Positions 16,702 through 27,956 of a stretch of 64,000 nt of DNA are shown one piece after another (position 1 is the first letter of the stretch; each line of letters opens with the position of its first letter). A program made the position numbers and the translations under genes. The stretch lies in the NCBI GenBank assembly GCA_007745835.1, contig CP036424.1, positions 1,697,001 through 1,761,000 on the forward strand. The letters run 5' to 3'. The stretch is from Planctomycetes bacterium MalM25 (GTDB taxonomy: Bacteria; Planctomycetota; Planctomycetia; Pirellulales; Lacipirellulaceae). The notes below the pieces were generated by a model that saw only the letters and a list, made by a program, of their open reading frames with translations, had not been told where the DNA came from and did not search any database.

Positions 16702-19700
16702 ATGACAATCGACTCGGCCCTTCCAGGCACCTACTCGCATCGATCCGCCCAGCGTCAGACGCTCGTCCGCTTGGTCGTTGCGTTTATTGTCCTCGGCGCA
16801 AGCTCCCTAGCGGTGGCCAAACCGAACCCCGACGCCGAGGGCGAGGTCCGGTTCAACCGCGACATCCGCCCGCTGCTCTCGGACCGCTGCTTCGCTTGCC
16901 ACGGTCCCGACGCGGAGAACGCCGCCTCGGGGCTGCGGCTCGACGTGGCCGAGGAGGCCCTCGACTACGGCGCCATCGCACCGGGTGAGCCCGACGAGAG
17001 CGAGATGATCGCTCGCATCGAGAGCGACGATCACGACCTTGTCATGCCCCCGGAAGAGCTGCACAAGCCGCTCACCGACGAAGAGAAGGCCCTGCTCAGG
17101 CGGTGGGTCGCACAGGGCGCCGAGTACGAGCCGCACTGGGCCTACACGCCGATGCGGGCGAAGCCGGAAGAGCTCACGAAGAACCTCGTCGATCACTTCG
17201 TCGAGGCGAAGCTGCGGAGCGAGGGGATCACGCCGGTCGGCGCCGCGGACCGGGTCACGCTGATCCGTCGCCTGTCGCTCGACTTGACCGGCATCCCGCC
17301 GACCGTCGAGGAGGTCGAGTCGTTCGTCAGCGACGTGTCGCCCGACGCCTACGGCCGGCTGGTCGATCGCTTGCTCGACTCGCCACGCTACGGCGAGCGG
17401 ATGGCGTCATACTGGCTCGACCTGGTGCGCTACGCCGACACGGTTGGCTACCACGGCGACCAGGAGATCTCGCAGTGGGCGTACCGCGACTATGTGATCG
17501 ACTCTTTCAACGAGAACCTGCCGTACGATCAGTTCGTCCGCGAACAGCTCGCCGGCGACCTGCTGCCCGAGGCGACCGACCGGCAGCTCATCGCCTCGGG
17601 TTACAATCGCATGAACCAGACGACCGAGGAGGGGGGCGCGCAGGCGAAGGAGTACCTGGCGATCTACTTCGCCGACCGCGTTCGCAACACGTCGCAAGTC
17701 TTCCTCGGTTCGACGCTCGGCTGCGCTCAATGCCACGACCACAAGTACGACCCCTTCACGATCAAGGACTTCTATTCGTTTGGTGCGTTCTTCGCCGATC
17801 TTGAAGAACGGGGCGTCTACTACGGCAGGGGGAACCGGCCGCCGGTCCTGTCGTTGCCCAGCGAAGATCAGCGGCGGCGGATCGAGGAGCTGAAACCCCG
17901 GATCGCCTCGAAGGAAGCGGCGAGGCAGAAGCTGCGTGACGAGCTCCTGGCGGGACTCGACAGCTGGCGGCCAGACGAGGGCGACGAGTTCGCCTGGGTC
18001 GAAGACGCCAAGGCCGAGGGCCGACGCTACCACGGCGAATGGTGGTTCGTTGATGCCTCCTCCAACGACCCGGTCTACAGCGGCGCCCGCTCACGCCGGC
18101 AGGAGAGCGACCGGTTGGTGCAGCACTTCTTCACCCACGCCGAGGACGCGATCACCCTGTCGGCCAAGACCCAGTTCTTCGCTTGGGTCTACCTCGACCC
18201 GAAGAACCCGCCCGACGCCATCATGGTGCAGTTCCACGACGGCAAGGACTGGTCGCACCGCGTCGTCTGGGGCGGGGATCAGATCGTCTACGGCCGCGAC
18301 AAAGAGAGCTGGGCCGGTTACCGCCGGAAGGGCGCCCTGCCCGAGGCGGGCAAGTGGGTCCGCCTCGAAATCGATCCCGCCGAGATCGGCCTGAAGACCG
18401 GCGGAGAGGGCGAGGAGCCGTCGGTCGTGAGCGGCATGGCGTTCACCCAGCACGGCGGGCTCGCGTGGTGGGACCGCGCGGGCTGGAGCCAGAACGCCCC
18501 CGCGGAGGTGCTCGCCGCCCACCAGACTCCCGCCGAGGAGCGCACCGAGGAGCAAGCCAAGGCGCTCACCGATTACTTCTTGCGGACCTCGGCCGAGATG
18601 ACCGAGTTCGATCAGCAGCTCGAGAACCTGCGAGCGGAGCTGAAGGAAGTCGAGGCGTCGGTCCCAACGACCGTCGTCAGCCGCTCCGTGAAGCCCCGGG
18701 CCATTCGCATCCTGCCGCGTGGCAACTGGATGGACGACTCGGGGGACGTGGTGCAGCCGGCCGTGCCCGAGTTCCTGGGGGACCTCGACACGGGAGATCG
18801 GCGGGCGACCCGGCTCGACTTGGCCAACTGGATCGGCAGCGAGGAGAACCCGCTCACCGCCCGAACGATGGCCAACCGCCTGTGGGCGGTGTTGTTCGGG
18901 CGGGGCGTCTGCTCGAGCATCGACGACTTCGGCGGTCAGGGGACGTACCCGTCGGACCCCGACCTGCTCGACGCGCTTGCCGTCGAGTTCGTCGAATCGG
19001 GCTGGGACGTCAAGCACCTGCTCCGCACGATCGCCAACAGCGAGGCGTACCGGCGCAGCTCGCGACCCACGCCCGAGTTGCGTGAGAACGACCCATACAA
19101 CGACGCGTTCGCTCGGCAGGGTCGGTTCCGTGTCGATGCGGAAGTCGTCCGCGACGCGGCGCTCGCGGCGAGCGGCCTGCTCGTGGAACGTGTCGGCGGT
19201 CCGAGCGTGCATCCCTATCAGCCCGCCGGCTACTACGCGCAGCTGAACTTCCCGAAGCGAACCTATCAATCCGACAAGGGCGAATCCCAGTACCGCCGGG
19301 CACTGTACACGCACTGGCAGCGGACCTTCTTGCACCCAATGCTCAAGGCGTTCGACGCCCCGAGCCGCGAAGAATGCACCGCCCAACGCGCCCGCAGCAG
19401 CACGCCGTTGCAAGCGCTGACGCTGCTGAACGATCCGACCTTCGTCGAGGCGGCCCGCGTCTTCGCCGAGCGGATTCTCCGCGAGGGGGGCGCGAGCCTG
19501 CGTGAGCGGATCGTTTGGGCTTACCGGAGCGTCGTCTCGCACGAACCGGAGGCGGAGATCGTCGACGCCCTCGCCGAGGTCTACGAGAACCACCTCGACG
19601 AATACCGCGCGAACCCGACCGCCGCCAAGCAGCTGCTGAGCACCGGCCTGAGCCCGGCCGCGACCGACCTGGACCGCGCCGAGCTGGCCGCATGGACCGG

Positions 19701-19749
19701 CGTCGCTCGCACGATCATGAACCTTCACGAGACCACCACCCGCTACTGA
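16702..19749 (+). CDS. PSD1 protein (cytochrome c-like head, DUF1549, DUF1553)
   Basis: A large planctomycete-type secreted protein of 1,015 aa. After a signal or anchor segment (LVVAFIVLGASSLAVA), VRFNRDIRPLLSDRCFACHG gives the single CxxCH heme site of the PSCyt1 domain. DUF1549 (PSCyt2) covers roughly residues 145-370 and includes GCAQCHDHKYDPFT, a second CxxCH. A beta-rich segment (about 430-600) follows, and then DUF1553 (PSD1, about 680-990). The function of these proteins is not established. Each usually pairs with a DUF1501 gene, as here. ATG at 16702 is preferred to an in-frame GTG 12 nt upstream. Confidence 0.92.
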   Translation: MTIDSALPGTYSHRSAQRQTLVRLVVAFIVLGASSLAVAKPNPDAEGEVRFNRDIRPLLSDRCFACHGPDAENAASGLRLDVAEEALDYGAIAPGEPDESEMIARIESDDHDLVMPPEELHKPLTDEEKALLRRWVAQGAEYEPHWAYTPMRAKPEELTKNLVDHFVEAKLRSEGITPVGAADRVTLIRRLSLDLTGIPPTVEEVESFVSDVSPDAYGRLVDRLLDSPRYGERMASYWLDLVRYADTVGYHGDQEISQWAYRDYVIDSFNENLPYDQFVREQLAGDLLPEATDRQLIASGYNRMNQTTEEGGAQAKEYLAIYFADRVRNTSQVFLGSTLGCAQCHDHKYDPFTIKDFYSFGAFFADLEERGVYYGRGNRPPVLSLPSEDQRRRIEELKPRIASKEAARQKLRDELLAGLDSWRPDEGDEFAWVEDAKAEGRRYHGEWWFVDASSNDPVYSGARSRRQESDRLVQHFFTHAEDAITLSAKTQFFAWVYLDPKNPPDAIMVQFHDGKDWSHRVVWGGDQIVYGRDKESWAGYRRKGALPEAGKWVRLEIDPAEIGLKTGGEGEEPSVVSGMAFTQHGGLAWWDRAGWSQNAPAEVLAAHQTPAEERTEEQAKALTDYFLRTSAEMTEFDQQLENLRAELKEVEASVPTTVVSRSVKPRAIRILPRGNWMDDSGDVVQPAVPEFLGDLDTGDRRATRLDLANWIGSEENPLTARTMANRLWAVLFGRGVCSSIDDFGGQGTYPSDPDLLDALAVEFVESGWDVKHLLRTIANSEAYRRSSRPTPELRENDPYNDAFARQGRFRVDAEVVRDAALAASGLLVERVGGPSVHPYQPAGYYAQLNFPKRTYQSDKGESQYRRALYTHWQRTFLHPMLKAFDAPSREECTAQRARSSTPLQALTLLNDPTFVEAARVFAERILREGGASLRERIVWAYRSVVSHEPEAEIVDALAEVYENHLDEYRANPTAAKQLLSTGLSPAATDLDRAELAAWTGVARTIMNLHETTTRY

Positions 19750-19805
19750 GCCCCAGGGGGATCGCGCCCGCCGGCGCGGCCCCCGGAGCCCGAGGCAGCC
19801 CCGAT

Positions 19806-21248
19806 ATGAACTCACCAAGCCAAGATTCGGCCCGCGCCCTGACACGCCGCACCTTCCTGCGCCAGACCGGCATCGGCTCGGCGGCGCTCGGGTCGCTGCT
19901 CTACCCCGAGTTGCTGGGATCGGCGCTGGCCGGCGCCGAAAAGCCCGCCCCGGGGGGGCGCGGGATCCTCAGCCCGCTGCACCATGAGCCCCGCATCAAA
20001 CGGGTCATCCACCTCTGCATGGCGGGCGGGCCGAGCCACCTCGAGACGTTCGACTACAAGCCGGTCCTCGAACGGCTCGACGGCGAGGCGATGCCCGCTT
20101 CGATGACCGAGGGACGCCCGATCGCCCAGCTGCAGGGCAAGGAGCTGCGGGTCATGGGGCCGCAGCACCCGTTCACGCCGCGCGGCGAGAGCGGGCTGAT
20201 GGTGTCGGACGTCTTCCCGCACCTCGGCGAGCTGGCGGACGAGATGTGCGTCATCAAGTCGATGCACACCGAGCAGATCAACCACGACCCGGCCCACACG
20301 TTCTTCAACACGGGGACGGCGATCAGCGGCCGTCCGTCGATGGGGGCGTGGGTGCTGTACGGGCTCGGCGCGGAGACCGAAGAGCTGCCCGGGTTCATCG
20401 TGCTCACCAGCGAGGGGGGCGGGCAGAGCCAGCCGATCAGCTCGCGGCAGTGGCACTCCGGCTTCCTCCCCAGCCAGCACCAGGGGGTACAGCTGCACGC
20501 GAGCGGGAATCCGGTCCACTACGTCGGCAACCCGGCCGGTGTGAACGAGCGCCAGCAGCGCGAGATCGTCGACACCGTCGGGCGTATCAACAACCTGCGC
20601 GACCGGCAACTCGATGACCCGGAGATCGCCGCGAAGCTCTCGGCCTACGAGATGGCCTTCCGCATGCAGTCGTCGGTCCCCGAGCTGACCGACATGTCGG
20701 GCGAGCCGGAGAGCGTCATCAAGATGTACGGCTGCACGCCGGGCGACGGGTCGTTCGCCAGCAACTGCCTGCAGGCCCGGCGGCTCGCGGAGCGGGGCGT
20801 CCGGTTCATCCAGCTCTACCACCGCGGCTGGGACCACCACGGCGAAGTGAAGAAGGGCGTCGCCTCGACCGCCAAGCTGGTCGATCAGGGCGCCGCCGCG
20901 CTGATCACCGACCTGAAGCAACGCGGCATGCTGGACGACACGCTCGTCATCTGGGGTGGCGAGTTCGGCCGCACGCCGATGGCGCAAGGCACCGGTCGCG
21001 ACCACCACATCCAGGGCTTCTCGATGTTCCTCGCCGGCGGAGGCGTGAAGAGCGGCTTCTCGTACGGCGCGACCGACGAGTTCGGCTACGACGCCGTGGA
21101 CGACAAGGTCCACGTCCGCGACTTCCACGCCACGATGCTCCATCTGCTGGGCATCGACCACAAACGCTTCACGTACAAGTTCCAGGGCCTCGACTTCCGC
21201 CTCACCGGGGTCGAGGAAGCGCACGTCGTGAAGGACGTGCTGGCTTAA
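19806..21248 (+). CDS. DUF1501 protein with Tat signal
   Basis: A 480-aa secreted protein of the alkaline-phosphatase/sulfatase-like fold family DUF1501. The N terminus has a twin-arginine signal (LTRRTFLRQTGIGSAALGSL). Characteristic motifs are CMAGGPSHLETFDYKP, GVRFIQLYHRGWDHHG and LVIWGGEFGRTPMAQG. It is probably folded in the cytoplasm and exported with the upstream PSD1 product. The true start is the ATG at 19806, 57 nt after the PSD1 stop; the open frame extends upstream only as a shadow. Confidence 0.93.
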   Translation: MNSPSQDSARALTRRTFLRQTGIGSAALGSLLYPELLGSALAGAEKPAPGGRGILSPLHHEPRIKRVIHLCMAGGPSHLETFDYKPVLERLDGEAMPASMTEGRPIAQLQGKELRVMGPQHPFTPRGESGLMVSDVFPHLGELADEMCVIKSMHTEQINHDPAHTFFNTGTAISGRPSMGAWVLYGLGAETEELPGFIVLTSEGGGQSQPISSRQWHSGFLPSQHQGVQLHASGNPVHYVGNPAGVNERQQREIVDTVGRINNLRDRQLDDPEIAAKLSAYEMAFRMQSSVPELTDMSGEPESVIKMYGCTPGDGSFASNCLQARRLAERGVRFIQLYHRGWDHHGEVKKGVASTAKLVDQGAAALITDLKQRGMLDDTLVIWGGEFGRTPMAQGTGRDHHIQGFSMFLAGGGVKSGFSYGATDEFGYDAVDDKVHVRDFHATMLHLLGIDHKRFTYKFQGLDFRLTGVEEAHVVKDVLA

Positions 21249-21266
21249 TCCACCGCCGGTTGCGGG

Positions 21267-22726
<1,460 letters not shown>

Positions 22727-22736
<10 letters not shown>

Positions 22737-25700
22737 CGGAGGCACTCGTCGAGGTTCATGACCGAGTTGACCAGGACGGTCGCCGCCGCGTGGGGGGCGA
22801 CCGGCAGGTCGTGTTCGTTGGGCGCCGAGCCGACCTGGAGCAGCTCGGCGGCCCGTTCCGGCTTGGCTTGGTATTCGGCCAGTTGTTCTTCGTAGGCGGC
22901 GACCAGGATGTCCGCTTCGTCCGGTCCGGGATCGCGGCCGATCAGCTTGCGGAACAGCACGGGGACGAACCGCTGTGGGTCGGCGTCGTGCTCGGCGACG
23001 AGCGTGGCGGCCAGCATGCGCGACGCCTCGATGAACTGCGTGCCGTTCAGCAGCACGAGCGCCTGCAGCGGCGACGACGTCACTTCTCGCTTCAGCATGC
23101 AGACCTCACGCCGGCTGGCGTTCATCGTCATCATCACCGGCGACGGCGACGTCCGCTTCCAGAACGTGTACAGGCTGCGGCGGTAGAGCTTCTCGTCCTT
23201 GTCCGCGTCGAGCGGCGTGTAGGCGAGCGGCAGGTCGTACGGCTTGACCGGCGGGCCGCCGACCCGATCGACCAGCAGCCCGCTCACCGCCAGGGCGTTG
23301 TCGCGGAGCATCTCGGCGGTGAGGCGTTTGCCCGGGGCGCGGCTGAGCAGGCGGTTCTCGGGGTCGATCTCGCGGACCCGCGGATCAACGACCGAGCTCT
23401 GACGGTACGTCGAAGAGAGAACGATCTCCCGCAGCATCCGCCGCACGTCCCAGCCGTGGTCGACGAAGTCGCGGGCGAGCCAGTCGAGCAGCTCGGGGTG
23501 CGTCGGCGGGGCGCCCTGGCTGCCGAAGTCTTCGGGCGTGCGGACGAGCCCCTCGCCGAAGAGCATCTGCCAGTAGCGGTTCACGACGACCCGTGCGGTG
23601 AGCGGGTGGTCCGGGTCGAGCAGCCACTGCGCGAGGCCGAGGCGGTTGCGCGAGGCGTCGGCGGGGAAGGGTGGGAGTGACGCCGGCGTGCCGGCCGTGA
23701 CCTCTTCGCCGTGAGAGTCGTACACGCCCCGCTCCAGCACGTAGGCGGGGCGCGGTTCGGGCTGCTCACGCATCACGGTGATCGCGGGGATGGCGTCCAT
23801 CGCGTCGTTGGCCGCCTTACGGGCTGCGCTCAGGGCGGCTCGGGTCGAACGCAACGGCTCGTCGATCGCCGCGAGGTAGTACTCGAGCAACTGATCGCGT
23901 TGCTGCGTCGAGGTCTCTTCGGCCGCGAGGGCGGCGGTCAGCGACTCCTCGTCGAGGGCGTGGCGGACTTCGATCGGGCTGAGGCAGCGGTCGTAGACGC
24001 GGAAGTCATCAACGACGCCCTCCTTGAAACCGCGGTCGCGGTAACGTGTGCCGATCGCCAGGTCGAGGTAGCCGCCCCGCCAGTTGCTGGCGTCGCGGGT
24101 CAGGTGGTCCTGCACGACGTGGGCGGTGGCGTCCTCGCCATCGACGTAGATCTTGAGGCCGGCCGCCTGGCTCGATCCGTCGTACGTGAACGTGATGTGC
24201 CGCCATTCGTCCGGCTTGAGCAGATCGTCGGTCTCCACGGCGATCGCGTTCCCCGGCCAGAAGTGGACCAGGTTCGCCCGCAGCCGCGCGCCCCGCTTCA
24301 CGAGGGCGTAGCCCCGGCTGCCGGCGTCGTCCCAGCCGCCCGAGCGGCGGAAGATGACGGCGCGCTCGTCGATCTCGGACGGCTTGATCCAGATCGAGAC
24401 GCTCAGCGGCTCGTGCCGGCGGATCTGCCCGACCTTGGGGATGACGATCGAGTCGTCGCCCGTGAGTCGAACGGCCTGCCCATCGCGGCCGGGGATCAGC
24501 TGATTCGGCTTCCTCACCAACGCCGGCATGCCTTCGGCGACGCCGTTCTTGAAGGCGATCAGCTTGTCCGTGCTGACCTTCTTCTTCTCGACCGCCACGA
24601 AGCCGGTGTCCTCGTCGTGCAGCAGCTCTTCGGGGATCTCCTCGGCGTTCTCCTCGAATTGGATGTGGGTCACGAGGCCGGCGACCTTGGCGTCGGCCGG
24701 CCCCGCCGTGGCGAGCCACGCCTCGAAGCGCTCGGCGGCGCGCTGCGTCTCCGCGGCGTGCTGTGACTCGGCTTCGGCGAGCTTCGCGGCCGTCGCTTCG
24801 AGTCGCTCCTCCTGCTTGGGGGAGGGGAGCGGCATCGCGGGGGTGGGGGTCGCGTCGGTGAAGTAGGAGATCAGGCCACGCTCGTCCAGGTTCGCGAAGA
24901 ACGACGACAGCTCGTAGTACTCCTTGGTCGTGAGCGGGTCGTACTTGTGGTCGTGGCACCGGGCGCACTCCATCGTGAGCCCGAGGAAGGCGGCGGAGAA
25001 CGTGTGCGTGCGGTCCGCCACGTTCTCGACGCGGAACTCCTCGACGGCGACCCCTCCCTCTTTCTTATGCGAATGCAGCCGACAGAAGGCGGTCGCCAGC
25101 TTCTGCTCGCGCGTAGCCTCGGGCAGCAGGTCGCCCGCCAACTGCCAAGTGACGAACTCGTCGTACGGTTGGTTCCGTTTGAACGACTTCACGACCCAGT
25201 CCCGCCACGGCCAGACGTACCGCTTGTCGTCACGCTGGTAGCCGTACGAGTCGGAGTAGCGGGCGACGTCGAGCCATTCACTCGCCATCCGTTCGGCGTG
25301 GGCGTCGCTCTCAAGCAGGCGATCAACGACTCGTTCGTACGCCTTCGCCGTTTGATCGTCGAGGAAAGCGTCGATCTCCGCCGGGGTCGGCGGCATCCCC
25401 GTCAGGTCAAAGGTGACTCGGCGGAGCCAGGTCTCGCGATCGGCTTCGAGGTTCGGCGCGAGGCCGGCCTCTTCGAGCCGCTGCTCGACGAAGTGGTCGA
25501 GATCGCTCCGCGCCCACACGCTGCGGTCCGAGGGGACCAGGGTCTCTTTTGGTAGCGGGCTGAGAGACCAGTGCGCCTCGTACTCGGCGCCCTCCTCGAT
25601 CCACCGGCGGAGGACGGCGCGTTGCTTATCGGTCAGCGTCCGCTTGGAGGCGGGCGGCGGCATGAGCAGGTCGGCGTCGTCGCTGTCGATCCGTTCGAGC

Positions 25701-25978
25701 AGCGTGCTCTCCTCGGTCTCGTGCGGCGTGATCGCCCCGAAGTCGATCGCCTCGTCCCGCACGTCGAGCCGCAGGCCCGACCCGCGGGACTCCTCGTCGG
25801 GTCCGTGGCAGTGGAAGCACTTCTCCGACAGGATCGGCCGCACGTCGAGGTTGAACGACAGCGGCTTCGGCTCGGCCGAGAAGCCGACCGTGGGGAAGGC
25901 GCCCGCGAGGCTCACGAAGGCGAGCAACAGGGGCGTTAATGAGCGGGCGGGGCGGTTGTCTTGGTGATTCGGCATCAT
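22727..25978 (-). CDS. PSD1 protein with LamG-type insertion (cytochrome c-like head, DUF1549, LamG, DUF1553)
   Basis: A 1,083-aa exported protein. After a signal segment, SFNLDVRPILSEKCFHCHG provides the first CxxCH heme motif. DUF1549 spans about residues 150-370 with CARCHDHKYDPLT. A laminin-G/concanavalin-like domain occupies about 430-670 (PLSVSIWIKPSEIDERAVIF, LKIYVDGEDATAH, GVVDDFRVYDRCLSP). DUF1553 fills about 780-1040. The LamG insertion points to polysaccharide binding. Together with the downstream DUF1501 gene it forms the second of two opposing pairs. Only this copy has a recognisable LamG domain. Confidence 0.92.
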
Positions 25979-26176
25979 CTAGAGATTATGTCGCAGGGTG
26001 ATACCTTTTAATGTCGCAGGGCTTTCTTTCTTGCCCAGCCACAAGAGCCGCGGCGTGGTTTCCGCTGGATGGCTGTTCGAAGGCTGCGGACTGAGCCGAT
26101 ACCACCACGATGGAGTTCGGTGAGCCCGCGATTGTGGACTACCGGCCTCATTCGCCTGGGCAGAGGAGCAGGGCGT

Positions 26177-26200
26177 CATTTTGTATGTAAAATGCATTTT
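26177..26200 (+). promoter_or_regulatory. Stacked AT-rich palindromes upstream of ferredoxin operon
   Basis: CATTTT-GTATGT-AAAATG (26177-26194) is a perfect 6+6 inverted repeat, and AAAATGCATTTT (26189-26200) is a second palindrome sharing its right arm. It is probably a regulatory site, but the regulator is unknown. Confidence 0.4.
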
Positions 26201-26310
26201 TAGAGTACCCTGCGTCTTCCTCGGCCGTCAAGGAATCCCGGGGCCTGCGCAGCGGGAGCCGACGCCACAGTGAAAGCGGTAGCCTTGCAGATAGACGGGG
26301 GTGCTGTAAA

Positions 26311-26320
26311 TTGTATGCAA
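26311..26320 (+). promoter_or_regulatory. Possible FCD/GntR operator TTGTATGCAA
   Basis: TTGTATGCAA resembles the TTGTnnACAA sites found upstream of both GntR genes in this window (38427-38436 and 39317-39326). It overlaps a possible sigma70 -10 (TAAATT, 26307-26312) preceded at 16 nt by TTGCAG. It lies 91 nt upstream of the ferredoxin start and could place the P450 system under the same control as the agar genes. Confidence 0.4.
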
Positions 26321-26410
26321 TGTGGCAGCCGGAGTCTTTTCCTGCGTCACTATGAGTCGCGGCAGCGACTTGCACCCCCCTTTTCCCAATCGTCTTTGAG
26401 CAGCCGAGCC

Positions 26411-26722
26411 ATGCCGAAAGTCACCTACATCACCCCGAGCGGCGAAGAGAAAGTGGTCGCCGACGCCCAGGGCAACCTCATGACCGCCGCTGTGGCGAAC
26501 CAAGTCGAAGGGATCGATGGCGATTGCGGTGGGGTCTGCTCGTGCGCAACCTGCCATGTCCATATCGACCCGGAGTGGGCGGAGCGTGTCGGTTCGGCGA
26601 CCGACATCGAGACCGGCATGCTGGAGCTGGAAGATAGCGCCGGTGAGAACAGCCGGCTCGGTTGCCAGGTTGAGCTGACGCCCGAGCTGGACGGCTTGGT
26701 TGTCCGCGTGGTCGGCCGATGA
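26411..26722 (+). CDS. [2Fe-2S] ferredoxin (adrenodoxin/putidaredoxin type)
   Basis: A 103-aa electron carrier. The four cluster ligands are Cys39, Cys45, Cys48 (CGGVCSCATC, the CX5CX2C pattern with an additional Cys43) and Cys85. Sequence features such as HIDPEWAERVG and LELEDSAGENSRLGCQV match ferredoxins serving class I P450s. It begins at the ATG reading MPKVTYITPSG. The stop overlaps the start of the reductase gene in ATGA fashion. It would shuttle electrons from the reductase to the P450 encoded two genes on. Confidence 0.95.
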   Translation: MPKVTYITPSGEEKVVADAQGNLMTAAVANQVEGIDGDCGGVCSCATCHVHIDPEWAERVGSATDIETGMLELEDSAGENSRLGCQVELTPELDGLVVRVVGR

Positions 26723-27954
26723 GCGGGCCGCACTGCGTCGTCGTTGGGGCGGGCCACGCCGCCGCTCAGCTGTGCGCGTCACTCGTGCAGGCGAAGTGGC
26801 CCGGGCGGGTGACCGTCATCGGCGACGAGCCGCACGCGCCCTACCACCGTCCGCCGCTGTCGAAGACTCAGCTCGACGCCTCCCGCGAGCAGCCGCTCCA
26901 GGCGATTCGCCCCGACGCGTTCTACGACGACAACGGGATTGAGCTGCTGCTCGGCAATCGCGTCGACGCGATCGATCGCGACGCGAAGCACGTGCGAGTC
27001 GGCGACCGGACGATCGACTACGACGCCTTGGTCTTGGCGACCGGCTCGACGCACCACAAGCCACCGATCGCCGGCGTCGAGCACCCACGGGTGCTCACCC
27101 TGCAAACGGCGCAGCAAGCCGCCGTGGTGCGTCGCCTGGCCGCCGACGCGCACTCCGCGGTGATCATCGGCGCCGGATTTATCGGCTTGGAAGTCGCGTC
27201 GTCGCTGCGGAAGCTCCGTCTGGAAGTGACCGTGCTCGAGCTCGCCGAGCGGGTGCTGTCCCGCGTGACGTGCCCCGAGGTCTCGGCGTTCTTCGCGCGG
27301 TTGCATCGCGATCACGGCGTCGACTTGCGGACGGGCGTCGCCGCGGAGGGGATCGAGGAGCGGGGCGGCCGCTTGAGCGTCGCCACGAAGGGGGGCGACG
27401 CTTTCCCGGCCGACTTCGTGGTCATCGGCGCCGGCGCCACGCCGAACGTGAAACTCGCCCTCGACGCCGGCCTGGAGGTCGATAACGGGGTGGTGGTCAA
27501 CGAGTTCAACCAGACCTCCGACCCGGCGGTGTACGCGGTGGGCGATTGCTGCAACCAGCACCAACCACGGTACGGGGCGCGGATGCGGCTCGAATCCGTG
27601 CAGAACGCAAACGACCAAGCGAAGACCGTCGCCGCCGCCCTCGCCGGCGAGCCGCGCCCGCACGACGCTTTGCCCTGGTTCTGGTCCGACCAGTACGACG
27701 TGAAGCTGCAGATCGCCGGCGTCTCGACCGGGTACGATCAGCTGGTTCTGCGTGGCGACCCGGAGAGTGGTCCCCCCTTCTCGGCCTGGTACCTGAAGGA
27801 TGGTCGCCTGTTGGCGGTCGATGCGATCAACGACCCGCGCGCCTACGCCGTCGCCAGCCGGCTGATCCCCGCCCGCAAGAGGCCTGACCTGGCGCAGGTC
27901 GCCGACCCGGGCGCCGATCTCAAAATGGTTCTCAACACCGCTCAGGAGTCTTGA
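26719..27954 (+). CDS. FAD-dependent ferredoxin reductase (putidaredoxin/rhodocoxin reductase type)
   Basis: A 411-aa NAD(P)H:ferredoxin reductase. FAD-binding CVVVGAGHAAAQL opens the protein (residues 6-18). YHRPPLSK is the hallmark of this subfamily, VIIGAGFIGLEVASSL (about 150) is the NAD-binding motif, and YAVGDCCNQ (about 275) is the second FAD contact. It is coupled by ATGA to the ferredoxin gene and directly followed by the P450 gene, so the three make a complete class I monooxygenase. Confidence 0.95.
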   Translation: MSGPHCVVVGAGHAAAQLCASLVQAKWPGRVTVIGDEPHAPYHRPPLSKTQLDASREQPLQAIRPDAFYDDNGIELLLGNRVDAIDRDAKHVRVGDRTIDYDALVLATGSTHHKPPIAGVEHPRVLTLQTAQQAAVVRRLAADAHSAVIIGAGFIGLEVASSLRKLRLEVTVLELAERVLSRVTCPEVSAFFARLHRDHGVDLRTGVAAEGIEERGGRLSVATKGGDAFPADFVVIGAGATPNVKLALDAGLEVDNGVVVNEFNQTSDPAVYAVGDCCNQHQPRYGARMRLESVQNANDQAKTVAAALAGEPRPHDALPWFWSDQYDVKLQIAGVSTGYDQLVLRGDPESGPPFSAWYLKDGRLLAVDAINDPRAYAVASRLIPARKRPDLAQVADPGADLKMVLNTAQES

Positions 27955-27956
27955 AC

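Larger units (their letters stand above)
25979..26410. other. 432-bp non-coding region upstream of the ferredoxin operon
   Basis: I see no gene here. The segment is noticeably AT-richer than its surroundings between 26160 and 26330 and contains stacked palindromes at 26177-26200 and a GntR-operator-like site at 26311-26320, both listed separately. A plus-strand frame from 26270 runs into the ferredoxin but its extra 47 residues are not ferredoxin-like. Confidence 0.6.

Noticed and set aside
18091-19845. 584-aa minus-strand ORF opposite the first PSD1 gene
   Set aside because: Antisense shadow; the plus strand has clear PSD1 motifs over the same bases.
26270-26410. 47-residue N-terminal extension of the ferredoxin
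   Set aside because: The extension is not ferredoxin-like and would begin upstream of the predicted promoter/operator; the ATG at 26411 gives the normal family length.
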